Assembly (NCBI GenBank): GCA_007128865.1
Contig: SKWP01000115.1
Location: forward strand, 1 to 6,263
DNA from: Paracoccaceae bacterium
GTDB lineage: Bacteria; Pseudomonadota; Alphaproteobacteria; Rhodobacterales; Rhodobacteraceae
Length of the DNA stretch: 6,263 nt
Direction: 5' to 3'
In this document: one piece after another, positions 1 to 6,263 of the stretch
Numbering within the stretch: position 1 is the first letter of the stretch
Layout: each line of letters opens with the position of its first letter
Notes under the pieces: generated by a model
Database searches by the model: none
What the model saw: only the letters and a program-made list of their open reading frames with translations
What the model was told of the DNA's origin: nothing
Program-made: the position numbers and the translations under genes

Positions 1-260
1 CGATGGCCGCCGCCGGCGAGGCCGAGGGGCTGGCGCCCGATGTCGCCATGCGCCTTGCGCGCGCCACGGTTTCGGGTGCCGGTCATCTGCTGGAGCATTC
101 GCCTGAAACCGCCGCGCAGCTGCGCGCCAATGTCACCAGCCCCGGCGGCACCACCGCCGCCGGTCTGGTGCATCTGATGGACCCCGAAACCGGCCTGCCG
201 CCGCTGATGCGCCGCACCGTCGGCGCCTCGGCCGACCGATCGAGAGAGCTTGCCAAATGA
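1..260 (+). CDS. proC: Pyrroline-5-carboxylate reductase, C-terminal part (5' end outside window)
   Basis: ProC reduces 1-pyrroline-5-carboxylate to L-proline with NAD(P)H in the cytoplasm, the last step of proline synthesis. Only about the last 86 residues are visible, roughly the final third of a protein usually near 270 residues; the N-terminal Rossmann domain lies upstream of the window. What is seen is the all-helical dimerisation domain with the family signature: [13 protein letters not shown] at 130-168, followed by the typical ending of this family, with [10 protein letters not shown] and ADRSREL just before the stop. The ATG at position 3 is an internal Met rather than a start, because the reading frame is open to the left edge and the known domain continues upstream. 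The TGA stop overlaps the ATG of the next gene (ATGA at 257-260), so the two are probably translated in series. Family assignment is secure; the symbol follows from the signature. Confidence 0.93.
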   Translation, partial: MAAAGEAEGLAPDVAMRLARATVSGAGHLLEHSPETAAQLRANVTSPGGTTAAGLVHLMDPETGLPPLMRRTVGASADRSRELAK

Positions 261-598
261 CCGATACCATAGCCTTTGACGACTTCCTGAAGGTCGATAT
301 CCGCGCCGGCCGGGTAACCCGTGCCGAACCCTTCCCCGAGGCCCGCAAGCCGGCCTACAAGCTGTGGATCGATTTCGGCCCCGAGATCGGCGAAAGGCGC
401 AGTTCGGCCCAGATCACCGAGCATTATTCGCCCGAGGATCTGGTCGGGCGGATGGTCATGGGGGTGGTCAACTTCCCGCCGCGCCAGATCGGGCCGATGC
501 GGTCCGAAGTTCTGGTGCTGGGCTTTGCCGACGAAAACGGCGCCGTGGTGCTGGCCCAGCCGCAACAGGATGTGCCGGTCGGGGCGCGGATGCATTGA
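257..598 (+). CDS. csaA: CsaA-type tRNA-binding domain protein
   Basis: This 113-residue protein is a stand-alone tRNA-binding domain (OB fold) of the CsaA/YgjH group, related to the anticodon-distal tRNA-binding module of methionyl- and phenylalanyl-tRNA synthetases. Family members form dimers, bind tRNA in the cytoplasm, and have been described as export-related chaperones in Bacillus; the role here is not settled by sequence. Visible hallmarks are [12 protein letters not shown] near residues 8-19, [13 protein letters not shown] around 29-41, SSAQIT near 49-54, and [19 protein letters not shown] around 71-89. Length matches the family (about 110 residues), so the gene looks complete. The ATG at 257 overlaps the proC stop, and a GAGAGAG purine run at 242-248 sits 8 nt before it as a plausible ribosome binding site. 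Its TGA (596-598) overlaps the TTG proposed for the next gene. The proC-csaA order points to a single operon. Confidence 0.92.
   Translation: MTDTIAFDDFLKVDIRAGRVTRAEPFPEARKPAYKLWIDFGPEIGERRSSAQITEHYSPEDLVGRMVMGVVNFPPRQIGPMRSEVLVLGFADENGAVVLAQPQQDVPVGARMH
595..598 (+). promoter_or_regulatory. TTGA stop/start overlap (csaA to dehydrogenase)
   Basis: The last four bases of csaA read TTGA: TTG (595-597) opens the dehydrogenase frame and TGA (596-598) closes csaA. There is no ATG in a sensible position until 688, and the upstream sequence offers only a loose G-rich stretch (GGGGCGCGG) rather than a clear Shine-Dalgarno site. Initiation is therefore probably by re-initiation of ribosomes finishing csaA. 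Seen: the overlap and lack of an alternative. Inferred: the use of TTG. Confidence 0.6.
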
Positions 599-1554
599 AG
601 CCCCGGCTGCTGATCACCCGCCCGCTGCCCGATGCGGTGGTGGCTGCGGGGCGGCGGCTTCACGATGTGGTGCAGCGAGAATCGGTCATGCCACTGACCG
701 ATGCGGAACTGCGCGCCAGCCTGCGCGACTTTGACGTGGTGCTGCCCACGCTGCGCGATGTCTATTCCGCGGCGGTGTTTGCCGATGTGCCGGCGCCGCG
801 TTGCCGGCTGCTGGCCAATTTCGGCGTCGGCTACAACCACATCGATGTGGCCGCCGCGCGCGCTGCCGGTGTCGCGGTCACCAACACCCCAGGCGCGGTG
901 ACCGATGCAACCGCCGACATCGCGCTGATGCTGATGCTGATGAGCGCCCGCCGCGCGGCCGAGGGCGAAAGGCTGGTGCGCAGCGGCGGCTGGACCGGCT
1001 GGCATCCGACCCAGATGCTGGGCATGCATCTGGGCGGCCGGCGCCTGGGTGTCGTCGGCATGGGCCGGATCGGCAAGGCGGTGGCGCGGCGCGCCCATGC
1101 CGGGCTGGGCATGGCGGTGCTTTATCACAGCCGCTCGCCCGTGGCCGATGCCGGCGTGCCGGCGCGTGCGATGCCGGACCTGCGCGCGCTGATGGCGGCG
1201 GCCGATATGGTCGTGGTCACGGTGCCCGGCGGGCCGGCCACCCGGCATCTGATCGATGCCGCGGCCATTGCGGCGATGCAGCCGCATGCGCATCTGATCA
1301 ATGTCTCGCGCGGGGATGTGGTGGACGAGGCGGCGCTGATCGAGGCGCTCGAGGCCGGCCGGATCGGCGGTGCCGGGCTCGATGTCTATGAGCATGAACC
1401 CGAGGTGCCGCAACGCCTGCGCGCGCTTGATACCGTTACCCTGCTGCCGCATCTGGGCACCAACGCGCTCGAGGTGCGCACCGAAATGGGGCTCATGGCG
1501 GTTGCGAATCTGGACGCCTTTGCCGAGGGTCGGCCGCTGCCGAACCCGGTGTGA
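595..1554 (+). CDS. D-2-hydroxyacid dehydrogenase, glyoxylate/hydroxypyruvate reductase-like
   Basis: Predicted cytoplasmic oxidoreductase that interconverts a 2-oxoacid and a D-2-hydroxyacid with NAD(P)H; glyoxylate or hydroxypyruvate is the likeliest substrate from family resemblance, but this is inference. Starting at TTG 595 gives 319 residues, the usual length. The nucleotide-binding motif GMGRIG lies at 155-160. The second strand ends in YHSRSP (177-182) with no Asp/Glu, a pattern linked with NADPH preference. The catalytic triad is present: Arg239 in [10 protein letters not shown], Glu268 in [10 protein letters not shown], His286 in LLPHLG. The substrate-side loop [10 protein letters not shown] is at 75-84. 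Open frame exists upstream of 595 but overlaps csaA out of frame. TTG 595 is chosen because KPRLLITRP directly after it is the expected first beta strand; the next ATG (688) would remove that strand. The gene overlaps the csaA stop (TTGA), so coupled translation is likely. Exact substrate is not determinable here. Confidence 0.9.
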   Translation: MKPRLLITRPLPDAVVAAGRRLHDVVQRESVMPLTDAELRASLRDFDVVLPTLRDVYSAAVFADVPAPRCRLLANFGVGYNHIDVAAARAAGVAVTNTPGAVTDATADIALMLMLMSARRAAEGERLVRSGGWTGWHPTQMLGMHLGGRRLGVVGMGRIGKAVARRAHAGLGMAVLYHSRSPVADAGVPARAMPDLRALMAAADMVVVTVPGGPATRHLIDAAAIAAMQPHAHLINVSRGDVVDEAALIEALEAGRIGGAGLDVYEHEPEVPQRLRALDTVTLLPHLGTNALEVRTEMGLMAVANLDAFAEGRPLPNPV

Positions 1555-1596
1555 TACCCGCTCCGCTTGATCCGTTCGGGAAGCACGGGCGGCGAA

Positions 1597-1633
1597 GGGC
1601 CGTTGCCTGTCCGACTGGGGCAAGCGGCGGCCC
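1597..1633. terminator. Possible bidirectional hairpin between convergent genes
   Basis: In the 81-nt gap between the dehydrogenase stop (1554) and the trpE stop (1636), GGGCCG-TTGCC (1597-1607) can pair with GGCAA (1619-1623) and CGGCCC (1628-1633). The right arm carries a 4-nt GCGG bulge and the loop is about 11 nt. It starts 2 nt after the trpE stop codon on the - strand and 42 nt after the dehydrogenase stop on the + strand. There is no T-run on either side, so it is not a textbook intrinsic terminator; it may act as a 3' stabilising stem, or termination may be Rho-dependent. In DNA this GC-rich such stems also arise by chance. Confidence 0.35.
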
Positions 1634-1635
1634 GG

Positions 1636-3147
1636 TCAGCCGTTGCCGCGCAGGAACACGGCGGCATCGGCGGCTGCGCGGCGAAGGGCCTGTGCCTTGT
1701 TGACGGTTTCCTGCCACTCCGCTTCCGGATCGGAATCGGCAACCACGCCGCCGCCGGCCTGGATATAGAGCGTTTCGTCCTTCAGTACCGCCGTACGAAG
1801 GGCGATGCACAGATCCATCTCGCCATTGGCGGCGAAATAGCCCACACCCCCGCCATAGACACCACGTTTTTCGGGCTCCAGCTCGTCGATGATCTGCATG
1901 GCGCGCACCTTTGGCGCGCCCGATACCGTACCCGCCGGCAGTCCCGCCAGCAGCGCCGAAAGCGCATCCTCACCCTCGCGCAGATCGCCGACCACATTCG
2001 AGACGATGTGCATCACATGGCTGTAGCGTTCGATCACGAACTGCTCGGTCGGCCGCACGGTGCCGATCCTGGCCACGCGCCCCACATCATTGCGCCCCAG
2101 GTCGAGCAGCATCAGGTGTTCGGCGCGTTCCTTCTGGTCGGCCAGCAGCTCGGCCTCCAGCGCGCGGTCTTCCTCGGGGGTCTGCCCACGGGGCCGGGTG
2201 CCGGCGATGGGGCGGATCGTGACCTGCCCGTCGCGCAGCCGCACCAGAATCTCGGGGCTTGCCCCGATCACCTGAAAGCCGCCGAAGTTGAAGAAGAACA
2301 TGAACGGCGACGGGTTTGTGCGCCGCAGGCTGCGATAGAGCGCAAAGGGCGGCAGCGCGAAGGGTTGCGCCCAGCGCTGCGACGGCACGACCTGAAAGAT
2401 GTCGCCGGCGCGGATGTATTCCTTCGCCTTCTCCACCGCCGCGCGATAGGCTTCGGGGGTGAAGTTCGATACCGGCTCGGGCATCTCGGCGCTGGAGCCA
2501 AGGCTGCGGGTCTCGCCGGGAACCGCGCGTTCAAGGTCGCGCACCGCGTCCATCACCCGTTCGGCCGCGCGGGCATAGGCGGCGCGTGCGGTCAGGCCCG
2601 GTTCGTGCCAGGCCGGCGCGACGACGGTGACCTCGCCCTTGACCCCGTCGAGCACCGCAACCACGGATGGCCGCATCAGCACCGCATCGGGCAGGCCCAG
2701 CGGGTCGGGGTTGACGTCGGGCAGGTGTTCGACCAGCCGCACCATGTCATAGCCCAGATACCCGTAAAGCCCCGCGGCAATCGCCGGCAGATCGGCGGGC
2801 ATGTCGATACGGCTTTCCGCGATCAGCGCGCGCAGCGCATCCAGCGGCGGGTCGGTCTGGTCCTGCCAGGCCTCGGGGTCGAAGCGGGCCTGCCGGTTGA
2901 TGCGCGCCCGGTTGCCGTGGCATTGCCAGATCAGGTCGGGTTTCATGCCCACGACCGAATAACGCCCGCGCACCTCGCCGCCGGTCACCGATTCCAGCAT
3001 GAAGCTGTCGTGCCGGGCCTCGGCGAGCTTCAGCATCAGCGAAACCGGCGTGTCCAGATCGGCGGCAAGGCGGGCATAGACCAGCCGGTTCTGCCCGGCA
3101 TTCCAGCCGGCCGCGAAGGTGTCGAAGGATGGAAGCAACGCGGCCAA
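1636..3147 (-). CDS. trpE: Anthranilate synthase component I
   Basis: TrpE converts chorismate to anthranilate using ammonia delivered by the glutaminase subunit TrpG, the first committed step of tryptophan synthesis. Starting at TTG 3147 gives 503 residues, the usual size. The tryptophan feedback site is recognisable as MLES (50-53) with Ser64 ten residues on. The chorismate-binding domain fills the C-terminal half: NPSPFMFF (278-285), GASPE (295-299), PIAGTRPRG (313-321), ERAEHLMLLDLGRND (340-354), His380 in YSHVMHIV, GTVSGAPKVRAM (406-417), GVYGGGVGYF (429-438) and QAGGGVVADSDPE (463-475). No glutaminase domain is fused, so TrpG must be encoded elsewhere. The start is uncertain: TTG 3147 lies 10 nt after the ppiD stop with AGGCAGG just upstream; TTG 3138 is possible; ATG 3195 would add 16 unrelated-looking residues inside ppiD. 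PpiD-TrpE adjacency suggests cotranscription. Downstream is the convergent gap, not trpG. Confidence 0.95.
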   Translation of the reverse strand: MAALLPSFDTFAAGWNAGQNRLVYARLAADLDTPVSLMLKLAEARHDSFMLESVTGGEVRGRYSVVGMKPDLIWQCHGNRARINRQARFDPEAWQDQTDPPLDALRALIAESRIDMPADLPAIAAGLYGYLGYDMVRLVEHLPDVNPDPLGLPDAVLMRPSVVAVLDGVKGEVTVVAPAWHEPGLTARAAYARAAERVMDAVRDLERAVPGETRSLGSSAEMPEPVSNFTPEAYRAAVEKAKEYIRAGDIFQVVPSQRWAQPFALPPFALYRSLRRTNPSPFMFFFNFGGFQVIGASPEILVRLRDGQVTIRPIAGTRPRGQTPEEDRALEAELLADQKERAEHLMLLDLGRNDVGRVARIGTVRPTEQFVIERYSHVMHIVSNVVGDLREGEDALSALLAGLPAGTVSGAPKVRAMQIIDELEPEKRGVYGGGVGYFAANGEMDLCIALRTAVLKDETLYIQAGGGVVADSDPEAEWQETVNKAQALRRAAADAAVFLRGNG

Positions 3148-3157
3148 GGGTGCCTGC

Positions 3158-5026
3158 CTAGCGGAACTGCGCGTGCACGGCCTGCACCGCGGCACTGTTG
3201 ATCTCGATCCCGGCCTCGGTTTCGAGGATGCGGGCGAAGTAGGTGAACAGATCCTGCTGCACCGACTGGCCCAGTTGCGCGCTCAGCGCCCGGCGCAGTT
3301 GCCCTGCCTCGGGGCTGTCATCGTCGCCGGCCGGCTGGATGGCGTCGAGGATCAGCACATGAACCACCGCCGCCCCGCTGCCGGAACGTCCGGGGATCAC
3401 GCGCGTTTCGCCCGGTTCCATGGTGAACGCGGCGTCGACCAGGCGCTCGGGCAGATCCTGGATGAAACTGTCGCGCATGATCCCTTCGACCACCTCGACG
3501 GGCAGGCCGAGTTCGGCCGGATCGGTGCCACCGGCCAGCGTGTCGACAAGCCCCTCGGCGCGGGCGGTCAGGCGGGCCTCGGTCTCGGCGGCTTCCCAGT
3601 CGCGGGTGACCGCATCCAGAACAGCCTCGAACGGTTGCAGTTGCGGCGGCACGATCGCGTCCAGACGCAGGGCAAACACGCCGCCGTCCTCCAGCACCTC
3701 GATGGCCGGGAAACCGCCCTCGCGGGCGGCGCGGGCCGATGACCGGAAGGCTTCATAGGCGGCGATGCCCTCGCGGCTGTCGGGGCGGAAGTCGATGCGG
3801 CCCAGTTCCATTTCGGTTTCCGCGGCAAGGTCTTCCAGTGTCGCCCCGCCGGCCAGCAGATCCTCGAACAGATCGAACTGATCGGTGATCACGCGCCTGG
3901 CGCGGTCCTGGGCCAGCTCGTCGCGCAGCATCGGGCGGGCCTGTTCGAAGCTTGTCACCTCGCCGGCCAGAACGGCATTCATCCGGTAGAGCGCCGGCCC
4001 GAAGGGCGATTCGAACGGGCCGACCACCCCCGGTGCGTCAAGGCCGAAGACGGCGTCGGCCGCGGCCGCGTCAACCTCGTCGCGGGTCAGATCGCCCAGG
4101 TCGATGTCGTCAAGCGCAAAGCCACGCTCGGCGGCCAGCGCATCGAAATCATCCGTGCCGGCCTCGATACGGTCCATGGCGGCGCGGGCGGCGCCCATGT
4201 CGGGAAAGATCAGCCTGTCCACCAGGCGCCGTTCGGGGCGCACGAATTCGGTTATGCGCGCATCATAGAAGTCGCGCAGCGACTGTTCATCCACATCGAC
4301 CGTATCCAGCAGCATCACCGGGGTCAGCCATGCATAGGTGATGCGGCGCGCCTCGGGCAGGGTATGCGCCTCGGGCGTGGCCTCGTAACGGGCGCGCAGC
4401 TGTTCTTCGGTGGGCGGCGGCAGGGGTGCATCCAGCGCCCGCGCGTCAAGCCGGATCGCGGTAAAGCTGCGCCGTTCGCGCAGATAGCCAAACAGCGTGT
4501 CGACCAGCGTGGCCGAAGGCGGCGCACCCGATATCACCGCCGCCTGCAGGATGCTGCGCGCCACATCCAGGCGCAGACGATCCTCGAATTCGGATTCGCT
4601 GAACCCTTCCTGCTGCAATGCAAAGCGATAGGCATCGCGGTTGAAACGCCCGTCGATGCCGGTAAAGGCGGGAATTGCCAGCAATTCGTCACGCACCCGT
4701 TCATCGCCGATGGAGATGCCGATCTGCATCGCCTCGTTTTCGAGCGCCGCACGGGTGACAAGCTGGGCCAGAACCGCGGTGTCGAGCCCCATCTGCTGGG
4801 CCTGCTGGAAGCTGACCGGCGATCCCGTCACCTCGGTTGCGGCACGGATTTCCTGCTGCAGGGCGCGGAAATAATCCTGCACCCGGATTTCGCGGTCCCC
4901 GACCTTGCCGACGGTTCGCACCGAACCGCCAAAGCTGTCGATCCCGAACCCCGCCAGTGCCACCACCAGCAGACCGAGGATGATCCAGACAACGATGTTG
5001 GAGGCTTTGGACTTGGCCTTTGCCAT
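3158..5026 (-). CDS. ppiD: PpiD/SurA-like membrane-anchored periplasmic folding factor
   Basis: Predicted periplasmic chaperone of the PpiD type, anchored in the inner membrane and assisting folding of proteins as they leave the Sec translocon. From ATG 5026 it has 622 residues, close to E. coli PpiD. A short Lys-rich N-terminus (AKAKSK) precedes one hydrophobic segment at about 10-29 (NIVVWIILGLLVVALAGFGI), giving an N-in, C-out topology. A SurA-N-like chaperone domain follows at roughly 35-160 (QDYFRALQQEIR, QLVTRAALENEA, FNRDAYRFALQQEGFSESEFED). A parvulin-like region at roughly 261-354 keeps the LGDLTRDEV and VGPFESPFGPALYRM elements but has RLVDRLIF where active parvulins have a His-Ile-Leu type strand. 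A long C-terminal NC-type domain completes it. The open frame reaches back to 5089, but 5026 is preferred because the Lys-rich leader plus membrane segment begin there; AGGAAAGG lies about 11 nt upstream. trpE follows after 10 nt. Confidence 0.88.
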   Translation of the reverse strand: MAKAKSKASNIVVWIILGLLVVALAGFGIDSFGGSVRTVGKVGDREIRVQDYFRALQQEIRAATEVTGSPVSFQQAQQMGLDTAVLAQLVTRAALENEAMQIGISIGDERVRDELLAIPAFTGIDGRFNRDAYRFALQQEGFSESEFEDRLRLDVARSILQAAVISGAPPSATLVDTLFGYLRERRSFTAIRLDARALDAPLPPPTEEQLRARYEATPEAHTLPEARRITYAWLTPVMLLDTVDVDEQSLRDFYDARITEFVRPERRLVDRLIFPDMGAARAAMDRIEAGTDDFDALAAERGFALDDIDLGDLTRDEVDAAAADAVFGLDAPGVVGPFESPFGPALYRMNAVLAGEVTSFEQARPMLRDELAQDRARRVITDQFDLFEDLLAGGATLEDLAAETEMELGRIDFRPDSREGIAAYEAFRSSARAAREGGFPAIEVLEDGGVFALRLDAIVPPQLQPFEAVLDAVTRDWEAAETEARLTARAEGLVDTLAGGTDPAELGLPVEVVEGIMRDSFIQDLPERLVDAAFTMEPGETRVIPGRSGSGAAVVHVLILDAIQPAGDDDSPEAGQLRRALSAQLGQSVQQDLFTYFARILETEAGIEINSAAVQAVHAQFR

Positions 5027-5089
5027 GCGCGCGACTGCCTTTCCTGCCAGCGGGTGCGGCCGCCGGGTGTCCGGCAGCGATGCGGGCAA

Positions 5090-5118
5090 TCTCTATTCGT
5101 TGCGGCCGGGCAGGGCAA
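5090..5118 (-). promoter_or_regulatory. Weak sigma-70-like promoter candidate upstream of ppiD
   Basis: On the - strand, TTGCCC (5118-5113) and TAGAGA (5095-5090) are separated by exactly 17 nt, and the -10-like box lies 63 nt before the ppiD ATG. This is the only AT-richer patch (CGAATAGAGATT) in an otherwise very GC-rich 148-nt gap between the aminotransferase stop and ppiD. The -10 match is poor, so the call rests mainly on spacing and position. If real it would serve ppiD and probably trpE. The alternative is read-through from the aminotransferase gene. Confidence 0.3.
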
Positions 5119-5174
5119 GCGCTCAGGCTCGGGGTCCGGTCCCGCCGGGCCCGCCCCCCGGTGCCGGCCAGCCG

Positions 5175-6263
5175 TCAGGCGCGCAGCGATGACAGACGGT
5201 CGAAGAGCGCGGCTATGCCGGCCCGGTCGATATTGGCAAAGGCGATGCGCAGGCCACGCGCGCAGCCCGCATCCCGCGGCGGGCCGAACATCGTGCCGGG
5301 AAGCGCCAGAATACCCGCCTCGGCCAGCAGCCGGCGCGCCACCCCATCGGACGGTTCGGAATACGGGTGTTCGGCCCATGCGAAATAGGCCCCGCAGCCG
5401 CGCAGCCGCCAGCCCGGCAGGCGCGCGAACCCCTGGCTGACCGCATCCCTGCGGGCGAGGATTTCGGCACGTTCGCCGGCCAGCCATTGGCCAAGGTTGC
5501 CGATCCCCCACAGGGCGGCGACCTGCCCGGCCTGAGGGGCGCAGATCGCCACCGTGTCGAGGAACTTTTCCATCTGCGCCAGCCGGCCGGGGTGGGCGGC
5601 TACCGCCCCGACCCGGTGGCCGGTCAGCCGGTAGGCCTTTGAGAAGGAATAGAGATGGATCAGCGTGTCGTCCCATTCCGGATCCTGCAAGAGATCGTGC
5701 GGGGCGCCGTCGCGGCTGTGGAAATCGCGGTAGGTTTCATCCAGCAGCAGGGCAATGCCATGGCGCCGCGCGAGGTCCAGAAACGCCCGCAGCAGACCCG
5801 GCGGGTATTCCACCCCGGCGGGATTGTTGGGCGATACCAGCGCGATGGCACGGGTTCGCGGGCCGATCAGGGTGGCGCACCGCTCCGGGTCGGGCAGCAG
5901 CGCGGCATCGGTCGGCAGCGGCACCGGCGCAACGCCGCTCATGCTCAGCCACATGGCGTGGTTGAAATACCACGGAACCGGCAGGATCATCTCGTCGCCC
6001 GGTGCGGCCAGCGTTGCCGCCGCGGCCACGAAGGCCTGATTGCAGCCCGCGGTTATGCCGATCTGCGCCGCCGCGACGCTGCCGCCATAGCGCGATGCGA
6101 TATCGGCGGCGAGGGCCGCGCGCAGCGCCGGCAGGCCCAGGACCGGGCCGTAAAGATGCACCTCATCTTGGCTCAGGATCGCCTCGGCCAGCGCCTGCCG
6201 CAGCGGCAGGGGCGGCGGATCGACCGGCGCGGCCTGGCTGACGTTGATCAGGTCGAGCCCGGC
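5175..6263 (-). CDS. PLP-dependent class I/II aminotransferase (5' end outside window)
   Basis: A fold-type I pyridoxal-phosphate enzyme of the aspartate aminotransferase superfamily, expected to transfer an amino group between an amino acid and a 2-oxoacid in the cytoplasm; the substrate cannot be told from sequence. 362 residues are visible and the frame is open to the right edge. The first visible residues (AGLDLINVSQAAP) match the usual N-terminal region, so perhaps only 20-40 residues are missing. The GTG at 6161 is internal: HLYGPVLGLPALR just after it is a conserved core element preceded by more matching sequence. Counting from the first visible codon, key residues are Asn75 (GCNQA), Asn146-Asn147-Pro (SPNNPAG), Asp175 and Tyr178 (LLLDETYRDF), the Schiff-base Lys209 in YSFSKAYR (codon 5637-5639), Arg217 for the phosphate, and Arg339 (GLRIAFAN) for the substrate carboxylate. 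All PLP-binding residues are intact. It lies 148 nt upstream of ppiD on the same strand. Confidence 0.92.
   Translation of the reverse strand, partial: AGLDLINVSQAAPVDPPPLPLRQALAEAILSQDEVHLYGPVLGLPALRAALAADIASRYGGSVAAAQIGITAGCNQAFVAAAATLAAPGDEMILPVPWYFNHAMWLSMSGVAPVPLPTDAALLPDPERCATLIGPRTRAIALVSPNNPAGVEYPPGLLRAFLDLARRHGIALLLDETYRDFHSRDGAPHDLLQDPEWDDTLIHLYSFSKAYRLTGHRVGAVAAHPGRLAQMEKFLDTVAICAPQAGQVAALWGIGNLGQWLAGERAEILARRDAVSQGFARLPGWRLRGCGAYFAWAEHPYSEPSDGVARRLLAEAGILALPGTMFGPPRDAGCARGLRIAFANIDRAGIAALFDRLSSLRA

Noticed and set aside
364..594. In-frame upstream extension of the dehydrogenase to ATG 364
   Set aside because: It would overlap nearly all of csaA out of frame and add about 77 Arg/Gly-rich residues not found in this family.
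925..942. Three tandem copies of CTGATG
   Set aside because: It encodes LMLMLM in a helix of the dehydrogenase where Leu/Met/Ala repeats are normal; three copies are not a meaningful repeat.
424..1623. 399-codon open frame on the - strand opposite csaA and the dehydrogenase
   Set aside because: Shadow of two well-supported + strand genes; the His/Arg/Gln-rich translation has no recognisable motif.
1567..3201. 544-codon open frame on the + strand across trpE
   Set aside because: It lies exactly opposite trpE, which has full family motifs. The antisense translation is rich in Arg, Gly, His and Ala without any domain, as expected from GC-biased codons read backwards.
5027..5089. 21-residue N-terminal extension of ppiD from the start at 5089
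   Set aside because: The extension precedes the Lys-rich leader and membrane anchor that normally begin PpiD; starting at 5026 gives the family length.
5130..5167. GC-rich inverted repeats (CGGGG/CCCCG, CCGG/CCGG) after the aminotransferase stop
   Set aside because: Stems are only 4-5 bp with poor inner pairing and no T-run; such pairs are expected by chance in DNA this GC-rich, so no terminator was called.
4364..5440. 358-codon open frame on the + strand over ppiD and the aminotransferase
   Set aside because: It spans two real - strand genes and the gap between them, and has low-complexity Arg/Ala/Pro-rich content with no domain.
6159..6161. GTG at 6161 as the aminotransferase start
   Set aside because: The frame continues to the window edge with residues (DLINVSQAAP, LRQALAEAIL) that fit the N-terminal region of the family, so the gene is cut by the window rather than starting here.

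Overview
The window is a compact, high-GC stretch of bacterial chromosome carrying six housekeeping-type genes and very little non-coding DNA. Strong GC bias at third codon positions, together with the sequence character of TrpE, CsaA and ProC and the ppiD-trpE adjacency, suggests an alphaproteobacterium, most likely of the Rhodobacterales (Rhodobacter/Paracoccus-like). This is an inference from recognised protein sequences; there is no rRNA or other taxonomic marker here.

The left part (1-1554) is read on the + strand as one tightly packed unit: the 3' end of proC (pyrroline-5-carboxylate reductase, last step of proline synthesis), a small CsaA-type tRNA-binding protein, and a D-2-hydroxyacid dehydrogenase of the glyoxylate/hydroxypyruvate reductase kind. 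Both junctions are 4-nt overlaps: ATGA between proC and csaA, and TTGA between csaA and the dehydrogenase, which therefore appears to start with TTG. Translation of the three is probably coupled.

The right part (1636-6263) is read on the - strand: a PLP-dependent class I/II aminotransferase whose 5' end lies beyond the window, a 148-nt gap with a weak promoter candidate, a membrane-anchored PpiD/SurA-like periplasmic folding factor, and, 10 nt after its stop, trpE (anthranilate synthase component I, first committed step of tryptophan synthesis). The two blocks converge on an 81-nt gap at 1555-1635 that holds one GC-rich imperfect hairpin and no T-tract.

The genes do not form one pathway. Several touch amino acid metabolism (proline, tryptophan, a transamination step, 2-hydroxyacid reduction), and two deal with protein or RNA quality (PpiD, CsaA). 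I saw no mobile element, CRISPR array, RNA gene, phage or defence gene, and no sign of a new system. The points worth a second look are modest: two TTG starts, the parvulin domain without its usual catalytic motif, the cofactor signature of the dehydrogenase, and a trpE whose downstream neighbour is not a trp gene.
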